DNA of 64,000 bases. It comes from Macrotis lagotis (Eukaryota; Chordata; Mammalia; Peramelemorphia; Peramelidae). Location of the stretch: the NCBI RefSeq assembly GCF_037893015.1, contig NC_133664.1, positions 128,828,254 through 128,892,253 on the forward strand, read 5' to 3'. How positions within the stretch are numbered: the first letter of the stretch is position 1; each line of letters starts with the position of its first letter. Below are positions 1 to 10,740 of the stretch, piece by piece. Both the position numbers and the translations under genes were made by a program. The notes below the pieces were generated by a model. That model was not told where the DNA came from, made no database searches, and was given only the letters and a program-made list of their open reading frames with translations.

Positions 1-370
1 CCATCATGCTGAATTTGTGCTATCTCCGTCATTTCCATAGCAACAAACTCTGATGTAACAAACAGGAATGAGTTGCAGAAATAAAAAATAGCTCAGAGAA
101 ATGGTAATGGGAATTCAGAAAGTTACTGGCAAAGTAAGTAAATTGCCTTTGTATAAATGTTCTCTCTTCTACCTATGTCAACAAGAAATTCTTTTTTGAA
201 ACTTGTTCATTATTACAGCTCTTAGGTTTAAAAAAATCTACCTGGGCTTTTGTTCTCTTTAGAAGTTAGTCATTGCATGGAGAAGCATTTAAAAAAGACA
301 CTATAGGGTTCTTAAAATTATTGTTACCACTTAATGATGCATGTGGACCATATCCAGTTGTGCTTTGTAA
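1..370. other. unassigned sequence
   Basis: AT-rich sequence in which I recognise no gene or repeat family. It ends at the duplicated target site of the SINE that follows. Confidence 0.4.
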
Positions 371-553
371 AATGTGCAACTGGGGGGCGGCTAGGTGGCG
401 CAGTGGATAAAGCACCTGGGGTCAGGAGTACCTGGGTTCAAATCCAGTCTCAGACACTTAATAATTACCTAGCTGTGTGGCCTAGGGCAAGCCACTTAAC
501 CCCATTTGCCTTGCAAAAACCTAAAAAAAAAATAAAAATAATGTGCAACTGGG
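371..553 (+). mobile_element. WSINE1-like tRNA-derived SINE with TSD
   Basis: Full-length marsupial SINE. The tRNA-like head starts with gggcggctaggtggcgcagt at about 384. The body carries a B-box-like ggttcaaatcc and the typical acttaataattacctagctg, and it ends in an A-rich tail to about 539. A 14-base direct repeat, aatgtgcaactggg, flanks it (371-384 and 540-553) and marks the insertion. The match to the copy at 49271 is very close, so this is probably a young insertion. It is non-autonomous and was presumably mobilised by L1. Confidence 0.93.
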
Positions 554-627
554 AGGGAATCTTTGAGGTGTTTGGGTCCTTAGAGGAATCAGAAGCTAAG
601 GAGAAACTATTATTCCACTAGACATTT

Positions 628-629
<2 letters not shown>

Positions 630-679
<50 letters not shown>

Positions 680-688
680 TATATATAA
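630..688. repeat. (TA)n microsatellite
   Basis: Nearly pure TA dinucleotide run with a few CA interruptions. Confidence 0.95.
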
Positions 689-716
689 TGTATGTATTTA
701 TATCATATGTAGCTAT

Positions 717-719
717 ATC

Positions 720-767
<48 letters not shown>
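717..767. repeat. (TAGA)n microsatellite
   Basis: About twelve uninterrupted TAGA units, forming a compound locus with the TA run just upstream. It is likely to be length-polymorphic. Confidence 0.95.
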
Positions 768-904
768 GTCTGTTTCCTGATACTCCAGAAGATGGATTTA
801 ATAGGACAGAGAACATTTGTTTACCCAGGTCCCTCCCACAGTACTAAAGCTTCCAAGATGTGGATCCTTGCAGGGAAGAACATGGTAAGCACTTTTCCAA
901 AACA

Positions 905-1245
905 AATTTAAGAATCTCAGAGCTAGAAGGGACTTTAGAGATATTGCTTTGTTTTGTTTTTTCAGTTTTCACTCAATGCATATTTGAATAGGTCATCTAA
1001 CCCCTGCTTGAGAATTTCTAATGACTGAGAATTTACTATCTCTCATTGTGGCTTATGCTCTTTTTTTCTATAGCTTAAATTAAGAGGAATTTTCCATTAC
1101 ATTGAGAGGAAATCTGCCACTTTGGTCAATTCTATCCTTGTGCTTTAGTTTTGACTCTGGAGCCAAATAAAACAACTTGAATCCATTTTGGGGGTGACAA
1201 CAGTTCAACTATTTGAAGCTGGTCCTGCAATCGATATAACTTTTC
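905..1245 (-). mobile_element. CR1/L3-type LINE remnant, 3' region
   Basis: On the plus strand this reads like the reverse complement of the CR1/L3 3' region: a 'cctgcttgagaatttctaatga' type segment, then a 'cattacattgagaggaaatctgcc' type segment. These match the wording of the same family at 20455-20725 on the other strand. It is strongly diverged and seems split by the L2 copy that follows, because the antisense CR1 pattern resumes at about 1790. Confidence 0.6.
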
Positions 1246-1750
1246 TTAAGCACAGGACTCATCATGTAATTCCTTTGCTCCAATATTTTAGCGGCTTCCT
1301 ATTCATTGTCTCTAGGAAAATTTCTTTAGCTTGACATTTAAAGTCAGAACACAATTAGTTTCTAGTCTTTCCGAGTTATTTCCCATTTCCTCTTCAACAA
1401 TCCTATGGTCCAGCCAAACTGATTGACTTTTCTGAATTTGGCTTCCTTTTTTTTTCTACTTGGATCTTTGTATAATCTCCTCATTATATCTGTAATTCAA
1501 CTCCTATTCAATTCTCCCTTACCCCTCTTTAAGCTTAGGTCAAATGCTACCTTTTATGGTAAGTTTTTTCCTCAACTTCTCAGGTGCTAATGCTCATTCA
1601 CTCCTCAAAGTACTTATATTTACTTATTTCTTTACATATCCGGGAAGGTGTATAGAGTTCTTCAGGTCAGAGTTTTTCCATATCTACCTTTGTATACCCT
1701 ATGCCTTATACTGAGTAGATACTAATGGCTTCTTGAAATACACTGAATCA
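1246..1750 (+). mobile_element. L2 LINE remnant, 3' region
   Basis: Sense-orientation L2 3' region. It has a 'cggcttcctattcattgtct' type segment, then 'gcttgacatttaaagtc', 'gtccagccaaactg', a pyrimidine-rich stretch, and a decayed terminal segment near 1700-1750. It lies between two antisense CR1/L3 blocks. Confidence 0.6.
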
Positions 1751-1789
1751 CTTACTTCTGATGTGATCTTACCAAGGTAGAGTAATTAT

Positions 1790-2350
1790 GTTTTCCACAT
1801 TGGACTCTAGAATTTTTCAGCATAAGACTGAATTAGCTGTTTCTTTTGACTACTATATCAGACTGCCAATTCATATTAAATTGGTAGTTCATAAAAATGC
1901 TTAGGTCTTTTTCACATGTACTCCTATCTAACCAACTCTTCCCTTGTACATAGAGCTCATTTTTGGAGATCAAATTTAGAATCAGATGAGTTAACACAGA
2001 GCACTTTGTAAATATTATTATTATTATTACTATAATGATTAGAACACCATAATTATCTGATTAAATTTATATTATTAAATTTGGCCAAATGTTCTGCCTG
2101 TTGATATTTTTTTGAAATCTGATTCTGCCATCTAATTTTGTCTTCAACCAAGTCACTGATAAAAATGTTGAATGGGTCAACAACCAAGGACAGAGCCCTG
2201 TCTTCCTACCCAGAGATTTCTCTCACGATTGATACTAATTCATTTGTATCTACTTTTGCTGAGTTTGTCAAGAATTATTAGCAAATTGGTCATAAGGGGA
2301 TAGATTTTTCCGGTTAGAGCAACTTTCAAAGACCTTCTCCTAAATTATGG
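1790..2350 (-). mobile_element. CR1/L3-type LINE remnant, ORF2 region
   Basis: Antisense CR1/L3 sequence. The clearest landmark is aagtcactgataaaaatgtt followed by gaatgggtcaacaaccaagg and acagagccctg at about 2150-2200, a well-known antisense CR1 string. Further landmarks are 'cttaggtctttttcacatgt' near 1900 and the 'gagtttgtcaagaattatta' region near 2260. No open frame survives. Confidence 0.65.
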
Positions 2351-2424
2351 AACAGTTGCAATCTGTGTCTATGGAAGGAGTACCTGCACCAATGAAACCA
2401 CAAATTGTCAAAATATTGGACAAG

Positions 2425-2530
2425 TCTCTTCATTATTTTCAGGCCTCAGTCACTTCAACTGCAAAATCAGAGTATGACCCAAGTGACCTTTAAGATTGTG
2501 GTGACCTCTAACATTCTGCAATTCTGAAGA
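2425..2530 (+). mobile_element. MIR/THER1-type CORE-SINE fragment
   Basis: Decayed MIR 3' half with 'ggacaagtctcttcattatt', 'ctgcaaaatcagagt' and 'gtgacctctaacattctgca'. Confidence 0.5.
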
Positions 2531-2679
2531 CTTTGGCAGTTTTTTTAAGAAAGCTCTTTCAATTTGAATAAAATGATTTCTTTATTGTATCCTAAACCAT
2601 AAACTCCATATGTGCATGTGTGTGTGTTATTTCCAATATATCCTGTATATACTTTCTTTGTATGTTGTTGTTTGATATT

Positions 2680-2796
2680 GTCTACCCCATTAGATTTTAG
2701 GCTTCTTGAGAGCAAGCACTGCTTTCTTTGTATCCATAACACTTAGCACAATATGTACAACATGGTAAATGTCTAATAATTGCTTATTGATTGTTT
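2680..2796 (+). mobile_element. L2 3' end
   Basis: Classic L2 3' terminus: ccattagattttaggcttct, 'agcaagcactgctttctttg' and 'cttattgattg' at the end. Confidence 0.7.
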
Positions 2797-2839
2797 ACCT
2801 ACTTCCATCTAGCCCCTACTGAAAAATCAGTAAAAATGT

Positions 2840-3006
2840 GGAGGCAGAGCACAGTTGGAAATTGATGTCAAATCCTTATTCTACCACTTAATACTTATAT
2901 AAATTAGGAGACATTATTTAAATTTTCTATACATTAGTACATGATTTTTAAAATAGGGTGCTGGATTAGATGACCTCTAAGTCTCCTTCCACCTTTGAAT
3001 CAATGA
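2840..3006 (+). mobile_element. MIR/THER1-type CORE-SINE
   Basis: Decayed but near full-length MIR. The 5' part has 'tgatgtcaaatccttattct'; the 3' part has ggattagatgacctctaagt and 'ccttccacctttgaatcaatga'. Confidence 0.6.
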
Positions 3007-3160
3007 TTTTCAATTGCTTCCTATTATCTTCAGGATCAAACACAAGATGTTCTTTGGCATTGAAAGCCCTTCACAACCTGGCTCCTTCCTAGATTTCCAT
3101 TCTTTTTAACTTCATTTCCCTCCACATACTTTGTGATCCAACTATACCAACCTATATTTT
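3007..3160 (+). mobile_element. L2 fragment
   Basis: L2 3'-region wording: 'caattgcttcctattatct', 'ggcattgaaagcccttcaca' and 'acctggctcc'. It directly abuts the MIR upstream. Confidence 0.65.
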
Positions 3161-3197
3161 TTGCACACAACCCTCTTCTCTCAACTATATAAATATT

Positions 3198-3330
3198 TCC
3201 CTTTCTTTCTTATTTCCTTCCTTCTTTCCCTCCATATCTTTCTCCTTTCTTTCTTTCCCTTTTTAACCCTTCTTTCCTTTACTCCTTCTTCCTGCCCTTC
3301 CTTCTCAAACCTCTTTTCCTTCTTTCCTGA
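3198..3330. repeat. CT-rich low-complexity tract
   Basis: Almost pure pyrimidine on the plus strand, built of ttcc, ttctt and ccctt blocks. A short open frame through it, rich in Ser, Phe and Leu, is a composition artefact. Confidence 0.85.
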
Positions 3331-4500
3331 ACAAGGTAGAATTGGAATGTCTAATTTTTGTACTTGACAGTGTCCCTTATTCTGGTTTGATTTCTTTTGC
3401 TAGAGCATAGGGAATAGAAGGGCAAGATTACATTTCAAATTGTTCATTGATGTCTTGAGCACTGAGCCCTCTCTCACCCCTTCCCAGTAGAGAGAAGAGA
3501 GATATACAAAGAAATTAGGCTTAAAAATAACCCCCATCATTTTCAGTCTACTTTAAAGCCATTATTTCTTAATTCACAGGGAAAGGTAAACTGAACTAGA
3601 GGGGAACTGATTCTTAACCTCTACCAGATATTGCAAGGCAGAATTCCTTTTTTACTTGTAAATAAATCTACCCCCCAAATATGATATAAAGTTTTGCATG
3701 CTAATGCTCATTTGTTAGTAACATAAGATATCCTCATGTCCTATTCATATCATTTTTGTATTCTCCCTTGCCTACCCCATCACTAGGCTGGTCATTCAAA
3801 CTGGCATTTGGGAATCATTTTCTTCCATTTCCCCCTGTAGTAAGTAGACAATTTTTCAACCCCAAGAAAGATCAAATTGGCCCTTCTGTGCATCACAGAA
3901 GCAGTGATAAGAATATTAATTCTGCCTCCTTTCCTTTCTCCCTTGTGGGCTCTTAGTATATAGAACAGTCTGAAGATGGCACATTTCTGTTTCTATACAC
4001 AGAGAGAATTATGCTGTTCACACCCTTGTTTCTGAGATATGGGAGTTCTGCTTCCCCCTCCCCCATGATCATGCTTCAATCCTTTTCTAGAAGGGTTATA
4101 GACCATGAAAATATGCTTGCTGTCCTTCTCAATAATTGCTTTGAAAAGTAATTTCATTCTCTGGGTTTGAATCGTGACAAGGGATTTAGATGATGCCTTT
4201 GGAGTCAGTAGTGTGATATTTTTATAAGGGGACCATGAGAAGAATGTGGGAACATTGGCCTTCTCTTATGCCTAGGCAACGTGAGCAATGAAGAAAATGA
4301 TATGGAAGTTAGTTATTACCTTGGAGAGAAAACCTATTTTGATTGTTAGTCTGCCTGAGGATAGAGTAAGGAGTAAAGATGCAAACCTGCATTTTGAGAC
4401 AGGTCTTGAGAAGAATTGCTATGTAACTCATTTAGTCAATCCCTCAAAGGATAGAGGGCTGAGTCATATCTCTCTGTATTTGTTTATTTTTCAATTTTCC
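3331..4500. other. unassigned sequence
   Basis: No family recognised. Short open frames of about 65-70 codons have no familiar motifs. Confidence 0.35.
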
Positions 4501-4508
4501 TGAGAACA

Positions 4509-4556
4509 TTTTATATATATATACATATACATATATATATATATATGTATATGTAT
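4509..4556. repeat. (TA)n microsatellite
   Basis: Imperfect TA run with CA and GT interruptions. Confidence 0.9.
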
Positions 4557-4785
4557 GAACATGAGTATGCACATCTAATCATCAGAAATAAACATAATGA
4601 CCAATTTCTCCTTCATAGGCATTACTATGCAAACAGTAACCTTGAAATTCAAGAGGTAGTGAAGCAATTTAATTTCCAAGTAAAGTTTTCAGGTAAAGGC
4701 CTGACCCTGAATTCTTGGCACAATTTGACTTTTGCAGGCATTTGGAAGTAAAAAAATTCATGGGTTTTCTTGGGGGGATTATTTA

Positions 4786-5010
4786 ATTATTTGTTATTTA
4801 TTAAGCACCTACTAAGCACTGGAGATATAAAGAAAGGCAAACAATAGTCCCTGCTCTCAAGGATCTCATTGTCTAATGGTGGAGATAACATGAAAATATG
4901 TGTCAACAAGGTGCATACTGGCTGGATAGATTGGAGAATGCTACCATTCAGGAATGCATTCAGGCAGATTACCATTCCCAAGGATGCAGGTAGGCAGAGT
5001 CAAGGTGAAA
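4786..5010 (-). mobile_element. L2 3'-end-like repeat
   Basis: Antisense L2 terminus: ttatttattaagcacctact, then 'cactggagatataaagaaag', 'agtccctgctctcaaggatc' and 'cattgtctaatgg'. The following 200 bases may be more of the same old unit seen at 9631-10740, but too decayed to call. Confidence 0.6.
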
Positions 5011-5378
5011 CATGCTGCAGTTGAGGAGGAATGAAGAGTGACTAGCATGAAGACTGAACCTTGTCATCATGATATGGAAATTCTAGATAGGAGTTCATGG
5101 ACCATTTTGGCTCCAAGGTGGTATCATCTGAGGCTAGGAGGTATTCTCAGCATAGGTGGGTTCTAGACTCATCAGTGGAGCAGAGCACCCTGAAGGGTAA
5201 GTGGGTAGAGCCTGGTAGCTTGAAGGGATAAAGAGATCTAGAGGCAAAGTCCCCAGCTTAGCTAACTCTTTTTTTGGGGGAATTCATGGAAAGATGATGA
5301 TGATGATGAGAATCTCAGGTAATTAGATGTGGAATAACTATAATCCCATTGGTTTCAATTGTGAAGCTATGGTAGCAC

Positions 5379-5404
5379 TGTGTGTGTGTGTGTGTGTGTG
5401 TGTG
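5379..5404. repeat. (GT)n microsatellite
   Basis: Thirteen uninterrupted GT units. Confidence 0.95.
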
Positions 5405-6070
5405 CACATTTGCAAGTTTTCTTTCAACATACACTTTACTCTTTAAAAGCTTTTCCTTTGTGTGGGTCTCTTACATTTAAAAATAAGTCTTATCTCAAAA
5501 AGTTAAAAAAATGGTTTCAGAAGGGAATTTAGCTGATCTAATTCAAGCCCCTTTAATAGATTAAGCAAGTTAATGTTTTTTTATATAGAAGTAAGGAGAC
5601 AAGGTGGGGGGAAGAGCCAGCCCAAGTCTCCTATTCTATCTCTTCTCTCCATTGTAGAAAAGAATTTAGCAGGTCACATTGAAATGCAAAATCTTTGCAA
5701 TCTAATTACCAGGCGCCCACAAACTGGAAGGGCAGATCTGAGTATGCTGTATTGATATCATATCATTGAAGAAGACATGAAGCAAAGGAAGGCCACATGA
5801 GAAGATAGATTAAATGATGAGAGAAATCTCCCTGCAAAGCATCTCCTTCCTGACCTGTCCAGGAAGCTCAAGTCCTTGCCTTTGATCTTTGTTTTAGGGT
5901 ACCAGAAGGCAGATGTTTCCTTGTTACATGGGAAGGGGGACCCATTAACTTGTTATTAACAATTAATACCTAAGCTCAAAGTCATTCATTAGTTTTCTAG
6001 CAGTAATACTGAGAGAATATGAAAAATGGTCTGCCACTTTTAACACAAGGAGAGAAGACAAAAGCCTTGC
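5405..6070. other. unassigned sequence
   Basis: No gene or clear repeat seen. The part near 5520-5600 could be a decayed SINE but lacks decisive motifs. Confidence 0.35.
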
Positions 6071-6162
6071 CTGAATGCTTCAGATTTATGTGTCATCCTT
6101 GCACAGGGGCCATGATAATCTCTGAATCATTCCAATTTTAGTATATGTGCTCCCAAAGCAAG
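6071..6162 (-). pseudogene. RNU6 (pseudogene): U6 spliceosomal snRNA pseudogene
   Basis: The reverse complement of this stretch follows U6 snRNA for about 90 bases. It includes the highly conserved agcacatatactaaaattgg region (here 'agtatatgtgctcc' on the plus strand) and the 'gatgacac' segment around 6090. The match extends almost from the 5' end (near 6162) to about three quarters of the RNA; the 3' end near 6071 is missing. There are several substitutions and a 2-base deletion in the 'atctctgaatca' region. No proximal promoter was seen. A retrotransposed, non-functional copy is the simplest reading. Confidence 0.85.
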
Positions 6163-6182
6163 TCATGACTTTTATCCAGCAA

Positions 6183-6315
6183 CTGGAAGAGAGAGAGTGA
6201 GGCTGGTGATTTTTTGCAACTCTGCCTCATTTAAATCCAAATCACACTCAAATCAAGATATCACCTCATGCTGTCATTGACCCTCTTTGAAACAAAGGAT
6301 GAACAACAGCTTCCC
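6183..6315 (+). mobile_element. tRNA-type SINE, 3' tail fragment
   Basis: This fragment matches the 3' tail of the SINE at 53737: 'agtgaggctggtgat', then atttaaatccaaatcacact, 'gatatcacctcatgctgtca' and 'gaccctctttgaaacaaagg', ending in 'atgaacaacagc'. The head is missing. It begins about 20 bases from the 5' end of the U6 pseudogene. Confidence 0.7.
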
Positions 6316-7014
6316 TGAACTTGATGGGGTACTGAGACCACTTAGAAGTGAACATGAGGACCCTAGAAGACTGGGAGAACAAAGTTGCTAAAAGGCAAAG
6401 GGCTGGTCAGTGGTAAAGAGATGAAAGGATGCTAAAAAACTTTTCTAAGTTGCAATTTGGTAGGGGATCTGACCTACTAAAGATATTAAGAGAAGTTTCC
6501 ATTTGGACTTACTTGGACTTGACTGCTTTGTTTGCAGAGGCATGCTCTGTAGCATAATTGTAGACATCCTGTGGTTTAACTTGAGGAAGGCTCCAAGATC
6601 ATACAAGAAAAGTAGTCTGGGCTCACCTATGCAATGCTCATTAGGAAATTCCTCTCTGTGACCTTAAAACTGTAAGCAGCATGTTTCTTCTTGTATCCTA
6701 ACCTAGGTTGGATTGTCGTTTTTTGGTTTCACACCAAGGGTTAGCTTCACAATAGCAATTGAATCAGAGCTGAGAGCAATGGTGAGTATCAGTGTATAAT
6801 ATTTATATCCCAAGGTGTCCATTGCCATAATATCTAAACATTTGGAGAAATGTTTTATTTTCTCTTCCTGTGGATTTATGAACTCATAGCACTTTAGAAA
6901 TATCAAATTGTCTAAAAATGCACATTTTCCTTGCATTATCTTAGTGGAATTTATTGTTATTCAGTAATGTATGACTTGTCATTTCCTCATTTGGGGATTT
7001 TTGGGTTTTTTTTT
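6316..7014. other. unassigned sequence
   Basis: No gene or repeat family recognised. A 77-codon minus-strand frame (6703-6936) has no recognisable domain. Confidence 0.35.
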
Positions 7015-7210
7015 TAAAGAGATCCTGGAATAATGGTTAGTCATTTCCTTTCCAGATCATTTTATAGATGAGGGACTAAGGCAAACATAATTAAGTTACT
7101 TGCCTAAAGTCACATAACTGGTACATATCTGAGGCTAGATTTGAACTAAGGAAAAGAGGCCTTTCTGGCTCTAGGCCTGTCACTTTATCCGCTATGCTAC
7201 CTAGATGCCT
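7015..7210 (-). mobile_element. CORE-SINE with short RTE-like tail
   Basis: Antisense SINE: 'gtcatttcctttccagatca', then ttttatagatgagggactaa, 'cctaaagtcacataactggt', 'ctgaggctagatttgaac' and the inverted tRNA head 'gctatgctacctagatgcc'. Confidence 0.75.
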
Positions 7211-7624
7211 TAACTCAGGAGATAGAATTTACTAAAATCTTAAGTATCCATGACAGAGGTAAATATGAGAATTCTCTACTCCTCTGTTACAAATAGCTAA
7301 AATAGTCATGTCTAATTTATATCTCACTGATGGAGAATGAGTTAGGAAAGAAGGTGGTTCACTTGAATAAATTTTCCAATAACTGAAATTCCTCTTTAAA
7401 TTTCAGTTGAATTGTTTTCATTTATTTACTTTTCAACATATATCTATTATCAGTTATGAGTTCAAATTTGGCCTTAGATACTTTACTTCCTTATTAGAGT
7501 ATTTTAAACATGACAATATTTTCATCACATCATCAGGATAATTTTTATGACCATTCAGAATTGTTCTATGCTTTAGTAGAGTGATGGTTTCTAGAAATAT
7601 ATAGAACTATTAATGTCTAAGGTG

Positions 7625-7840
7625 GAATGGTGGAGAAAATGTTTTCAATAATATCTGCATTCAAATCCTACTTCTAACACTTCATAGTGCCAAAAAAAAC
7701 CTCAGTTTCCTTTTTCTGCATTGATAATAATACTCATAGTACCTCACTTAAAGAGTCATTATAAGGTTCAAATAAGATAATATACAAAAAAATATTTTGT
7801 CAACTTTAAGGCTAGATATAGATGTTAGATATTAAAAGTG
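7625..7840 (+). mobile_element. MIR/THER1-type CORE-SINE
   Basis: Sense MIR: 'ttcaaatcctacttctaaca', 'cctcagtttcctttttctgc', then 'gataataatactcatagtac' and 'gttcaaataagataata'. Confidence 0.6.
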
Positions 7841-8599
7841 CCAGACTTCAGGAGTATTATATGGTCTGGGCTTTTTTCCTTTTTTTTATTTCTTCTTGTC
7901 ATCTGTCTCCTTTTGTTTTTACAAATCTGTATTCCTCTAGCAGCTTCCCTGCCCACTGTTTTATGTTGCTTTTTATCTACTGATAACAAATCTTGTTAAA
8001 TCAGTAACATTATTTTACAACTATTATTAGCCAACAGGTTTCTGATAAAGACTGAGAATAGTCCCATACTTCTAAACCATAAAGTATTTGATTGGACTTT
8101 GTGACAGTCATTTCTTTTACTACCCAGAGGTCATTTTCACTTATATCTGGGTTTTTAAGTGTATCTTGTTTATGATAACCTAAGTGTTTAATGCTCATCC
8201 TTTGTGGCCCTTGTCCATATCATCTCAGAAAACTGCCCTACAATAGAGAACTGTGCAGTGTACTTCCTCTAGTTCAGAAGTCCCTAATCTTAATATCCTG
8301 AATACAAGAGTAATGTTGACTTTTCTGCTTCTAGTTTCTTAAATACTTTAGTATTATTTCATCACTGGGCTATTAAATTCAGTTGTTATTGTGCTGTCTT
8401 AATAACAGCATTTCACTTCTTTGGAGACCACTTAGCTTCTCTTTATTCATGTTTAATCCATACCAGTCACCTTTGGTCCCATGGAGCTGGTGACCAGGTG
8501 GGGACTGAGCAAGGGAATGTGGATCAGTGTGAATCCCTCACAACTTTCATATGAACAATTTACCATGTATAACAGAAAGCATGGAGTGACAGCACATTA
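7841..8599. other. unassigned sequence
   Basis: No gene or repeat family recognised. Confidence 0.35.
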
Positions 8600-8745
8600 C
8601 ATGGTTTTGAAGAGTGGCAATTGGATCTTTTCTGGACTCAGAATCAGGAAGGCCTTTATATCACTCCTGACACTTTCTCACTGTGTGATCACGGGCAAGT
8701 CCTTGAAGGTCTCTGAATTTCAGCCAACTTTTTATGGCAATAAGT
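8600..8745 (+). mobile_element. MIR-type CORE-SINE fragment
   Basis: Sense MIR middle part: 'ctcagaatcaggaaggcct', 'cactgtgtgatcacgggcaa' and 'gtctctgaatttcagcc'. An 89-codon open frame across it is a chance frame. Confidence 0.6.
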
Positions 8746-9265
8746 TATAAGTGGGTTACAATTTTAACATTGCTACTCTTGAATCTCCCTTGGATTTTTA
8801 GTAGATGAATCCTTTTGTTTTATAGCAGATGTGGCATTCTCACTATTATTCTGCCTTATGGATGAAGTCTCCTTTTCTAATCGCAAAACAAAAAAACCTG
8901 AGCCTGAAAGAACTGCACAAGGTGGCTGGGGGATTGGTAAAGGTTAGAAATAAAACTGAGGTCTTTAGCTTTCTTGTTCCTGTAAACCAGTATTTTTTAA
9001 AGACTGTTTTTCACAGGTTTCTACAATTCCCAAAGGCTTCTCCAAATTACATAAGACAAGTTTCATTTAATTAGAAAATCACTCCATTATTTCTAGGTCC
9101 TGTCCTGCATATCATTAATATTTGGGCTTTTTGGGGATGAAAAATAATGCCAAAGTATCCCATAATCTCCAACTTGGCAAACTCCTGCTGGAAACTAACA
9201 TCAGATTTCCTTTATATGAGTTAGTTTATGAAGGTAGACAACTCTCTGGCTCATTCTTTGTTAAA
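8746..9265. other. unassigned sequence
   Basis: No gene or repeat family recognised. Confidence 0.35.
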
Positions 9266-9530
9266 AATAACAAGGTTTGCAAAGTGTTTTGTGTAGATTA
9301 TTTCATTTGAATCTTCTATGTGTTGATTGACATAATAATAAGGTTTTAATAAATTATTGTTGATTGATTGTGACAAATGTTTTATACAGATTCTGTCATT
9401 CTCATGAGGAAAGTTATGCTCAGAGAAAAAAATTATCCCTTGTCTTCAAGTTAGTGTCAGAGGCAAAATTTGAAGCCAGATTTATCCTGAGTCCAAATCT
9501 ATTACTTCTTTCACTATCTCCAAGAGCTTT
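9266..9530 (-). mobile_element. MIR-type CORE-SINE with inserted L2-like tail
   Basis: Antisense MIR: 'aaggtttgcaaagtgttttg', later 'ttctcatgaggaaagttatg', 'agccagatttatcctgagtc'. Near 9340-9372 a 'taataaattattgttgattg' segment typical of an L2 3' end interrupts it. Confidence 0.55.
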
Positions 9531-9630
9531 TTTTTTATTTGTTTTTGGACTCTCTTGGCAGAATCCAAATCATTAGGACATGTCCCTAAGAGATTTCCCA
9601 TCACCCTTATTATTATATCTTTAATAACTA

Positions 9631-10740
9631 ACCAATAAGTCACTTAACCAGTATTTATTAATACCTACCATGTATCAGCACTGTACTATGTGTTCAGAGT
9701 ATGACTACAAAGAGGTAACAAAAATCCTTACTTTCATTGAGCTTATATTCCAAAGGAGGAGGCCAGTACATATAAAAATATAAAAGGTAACAAATTATAA
9801 CTATATAATTTGGGAGGGAGGGTACTAACAATTTGGGTGATCAGGAAAGGCTTCATGCAAAGATGGTACTTGAACAGTATCTCAAAGGAAGAGAGAGATT
9901 CTGGGAGGCATACATAAGAAGGGAGAGAATTCTGGGGATAAGGGACAGTACAAAGACATGGAGATGTTTATGGAGTGATATGTGTGAGGAATAGAGAGAA
10001 AGACAATTTTTCTGGATGGCAAAAAGTGGGAGGGAGAGAAATGTCCAATTAGGTCGGAAAGATAAGTTATGGCCATGTTGTAGAGGGCTTTAAAAGCTGA
10101 ACAAAATAATTTATATTTGATCTTAGAGGGAAAAGAAGACTATTAGAGGTTGTCGAATAGGGTAGCCAAATTGTTGGATCTGCACTTTGCCAAAGAAAAG
10201 GAAATTACTTCGGCAGCGGTATGTAGGATGGACTAGAGTGAAGACAGACAGATGAAGGGAGATCAGTTAGGAGGTTATTAAATTGACTTAGGAAAAGGGG
10301 TGAAGAGAGCCTGAGCTAAAGTGGTATCTATTAGTGAAAAGAAGAGGTTGGATGTAAGAAACATTTTGAAGGTAGCAATCACAAGATCTGGCAATTGATT
10401 ATAAATGTGGTATGAAGGAGAGTGAAGAGGTAAGGCTTATGCCAAGCTAGGAAAGCCAAGGGGAAACAAAATGAATTCAGGTCTAAGCATGTTGAGTTTA
10501 AGATATCTCCAGGACATTCAATTTGATATGCCCAAAAGAAAATTGGTGATTTGTGACTGAAGCCAAGGAGAAGTAGGTATTGGATATGGAGATTTGGGAG
10601 TCATCTGTAGGGAGGTAATAGTTAAACCCCTATGAGCTAATGAAGTTAGTATATAGATAGGGCTAAGAGAATTAAACTCAAGACAGAACCTTATAGAGTT
10701 AGTTTTTGTGACCTTGACAATGTAATCAGTTACCATGCAG
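9631..10740 (-). mobile_element. ancient 1.1 kb interspersed repeat unit (L2-type end)
   Basis: The unit opens with an antisense L2-like terminus: 'cagtatttattaatacctac' and 'agcactgtactatgtgttca'. It then runs through landmarks shared with the copies at 37101, 42300 and 56880: 'gatcaggaaaggcttcatgc', 'tagagggctttaaaagctga', 'ttatatttgatcttagaggg', 'gaccagttaggaggttatta' type sequence at 10265, 'aagcatgttgagtttaagat' at about 10487 and 'gatttgggagtcatctgtag' at 10590. I know this as a widespread mammalian repeat, but the exact library name is uncertain. No long open frame. Confidence 0.65.
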
